From: Alphaproteobacteria bacterium
GTDB lineage: Bacteria; Pseudomonadota; Alphaproteobacteria; UBA8366; GCA-2717185
Reading direction: 5' to 3'
Assembly: GCA_012103325.1 (NCBI GenBank)
Contig: WLWY01000001.1
Location: 1-64,000, forward strand
DNA: 64,000 bases
Shown here: positions 63,443-64,000 of the stretch, piece after piece
Numbering within the stretch: position 1 is the first letter of the stretch
How the letters are laid out: every line of letters starts with the position of its first letter
Notes under the pieces: generated by a model
What the model was told of the DNA's origin: nothing
What the model saw: only the letters and a program-made list of their open reading frames with translations
The model's database searches: none
Made by a program: the position numbers and the translations under genes

Positions 63443-64000
63443 TCAACGCATAGCAAGCCAGATAGCCGCTAACGCGACGGCGATGACGCCAGCGGCGATA
63501 CATATATAGGTTCTGGAAAATCTGTCCGCGACAATTCCGGTTTCTGCGTTGGCTGTTTCTTCCGATATGAACGCCGATGCAGACTCTTGGTTTGCAGATT
63601 CTACGAGCGTTGCGAATTTTTCGAAGAATTCGCCGGACAGCTTCTTGGCCACGCTTTCGATCAGACGGGCGCCGAGCGAGGCGAGCTTACCGCCGACATC
63701 GACTTTGACATTGTACTGCAAAATGGTCGATGGACCGTCTTCGATCAAACAAACGTCCGCACCGCCCTTGGCAAAACCAGCGCCACCACCGCTACCTTCG
63801 CCAGTGATGGAATAGCCTTCGGGCGGGTTGAGATTGTTGAGTGTCACCGACCCGTTGAACTTCGCCTTGATCGGACCGACTTTCATCGACACCGTCGCAT
63901 CCATCTCGTGATCCGAGCGCTTGGTCAGCGTTTCGCAGCCGGGGATGCATTGGCGCAGGATTTCCGGATCGTTCAATGCTTCGAAGACCCGATGCCGGGA
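63443..64000 (-). CDS. SRPBCC/CoxG family protein, 5'-partial
   Basis: Carbon monoxide dehydrogenase subunit G-type protein; the frame runs off the right edge (SRHRVFEALNDPEILRQCIPG). The START-like SRPBCC domain covers most of the visible 185 residues (CIPGCETL, VKVGPIKAKFNG, YNVKVDVGGKLASLGARLIESVAKKLSGEFFEKF). A C-terminal membrane helix (TYICIAAGVIAVALAAIWLAM) suits the CoxG role of docking a molybdenum hydroxylase at the membrane. Its partner hydroxylase may be beyond the edge or be the CoxMSL set at the left of the window. Confidence 0.88.
   Translation of the reverse strand, partial: SRHRVFEALNDPEILRQCIPGCETLTKRSDHEMDATVSMKVGPIKAKFNGSVTLNNLNPPEGYSITGEGSGGGAGFAKGGADVCLIEDGPSTILQYNVKVDVGGKLASLGARLIESVAKKLSGEFFEKFATLVESANQESASAFISEETANAETGIVADRFSRTYICIAAGVIAVALAAIWLAMR

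Noticed and set aside
1..64000. CRISPR arrays and rRNA genes
   Set aside because: No regularly spaced direct repeats and no rRNA sequence are visible.

Overview
The window looks like the chromosome of a GC-rich alphaproteobacterium, most likely Rhodospirillales-like. The evidence is the housekeeping order rpmH-rnpA-yidD-yidC-engB, with argB beyond, the dapD-dapE pair followed by small membrane proteins, a DUF2336 protein of the type common in this class, and dense operons with ATGA overlaps. This placement is inferred from gene content and style; no rRNA is present.

Layout. (1) 1-5.8 kb: a catabolic operon with a hydantoinase-B/oxoprolinase subunit (cut by the left edge), an SDR, and a three-subunit molybdenum hydroxylase (CoxM/CoxS/CoxL type, but not a CO dehydrogenase). 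(2) 5.9-7.1 kb: two ParD/ParE toxin-antitoxin pairs facing each other. (3) 7.2-11.4 kb: UbiD-like decarboxylase, FAD amine oxidase-like protein, RmuC. (4) 11.4-31.9 kb: core genes def-fmt-truA, dapE, dapD, a pyrimidine nucleotidase, a PAS-GAF-GGDEF cyclase with DUF2336, argB, engB, yidC, yidD, rnpA, rpmH, a TVP38 protein, a histidine kinase, an RlmI-like methyltransferase, panC, gpt and an OmpA-like lipoprotein. (5) 32.2 kb: tRNA-Arg(ACG).

Downstream of the tRNA the DNA becomes modular. Three degenerate copies of a sequence resembling the tRNA 3' end (near 35.7, 47.8 and 63.25 kb, the last inverted) separate three blocks. Block 1 (32.3-35.7 kb) has an AsnB-like amidotransferase, a SAM methyltransferase and the broken tail of a second copy of that methyltransferase. 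Block 2 (35.9-47.6 kb) is a quaternary-amine (probably glycine-betaine-type) transport and demethylation cluster: BCCT transporter, Rieske oxygenase, two FAD demethylases, a GcvT-like protein, an MTHFR-like protein and two regulators. Block 3 (48-63 kb) is the most unusual: two operons converge to within 12 bp. They encode a sugar-dehydratase-like SDR, an orphan E1-alpha/beta ThDP enzyme pair, two DegT aminotransferases, a second SDR, a radical SAM/SPASM enzyme, a 2OG-Fe oxygenase-like protein and a TPR-methyltransferase, bracketed by two paralogous proteins of a family I do not recognise. A CmcJ/NvfI-like oxygenase follows. I read this as a pathway for a heavily modified, perhaps branched amino sugar; that is inference.

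Several palindromic repeats are visible. One 47-bp core is identical at 21.4 and 61.7 kb and in both places supplies the stop codon of the adjacent minus-strand gene. A nested inverted-repeat tract lies between the RlmI-like gene and panC. The right edge cuts a CoxG/SRPBCC gene.
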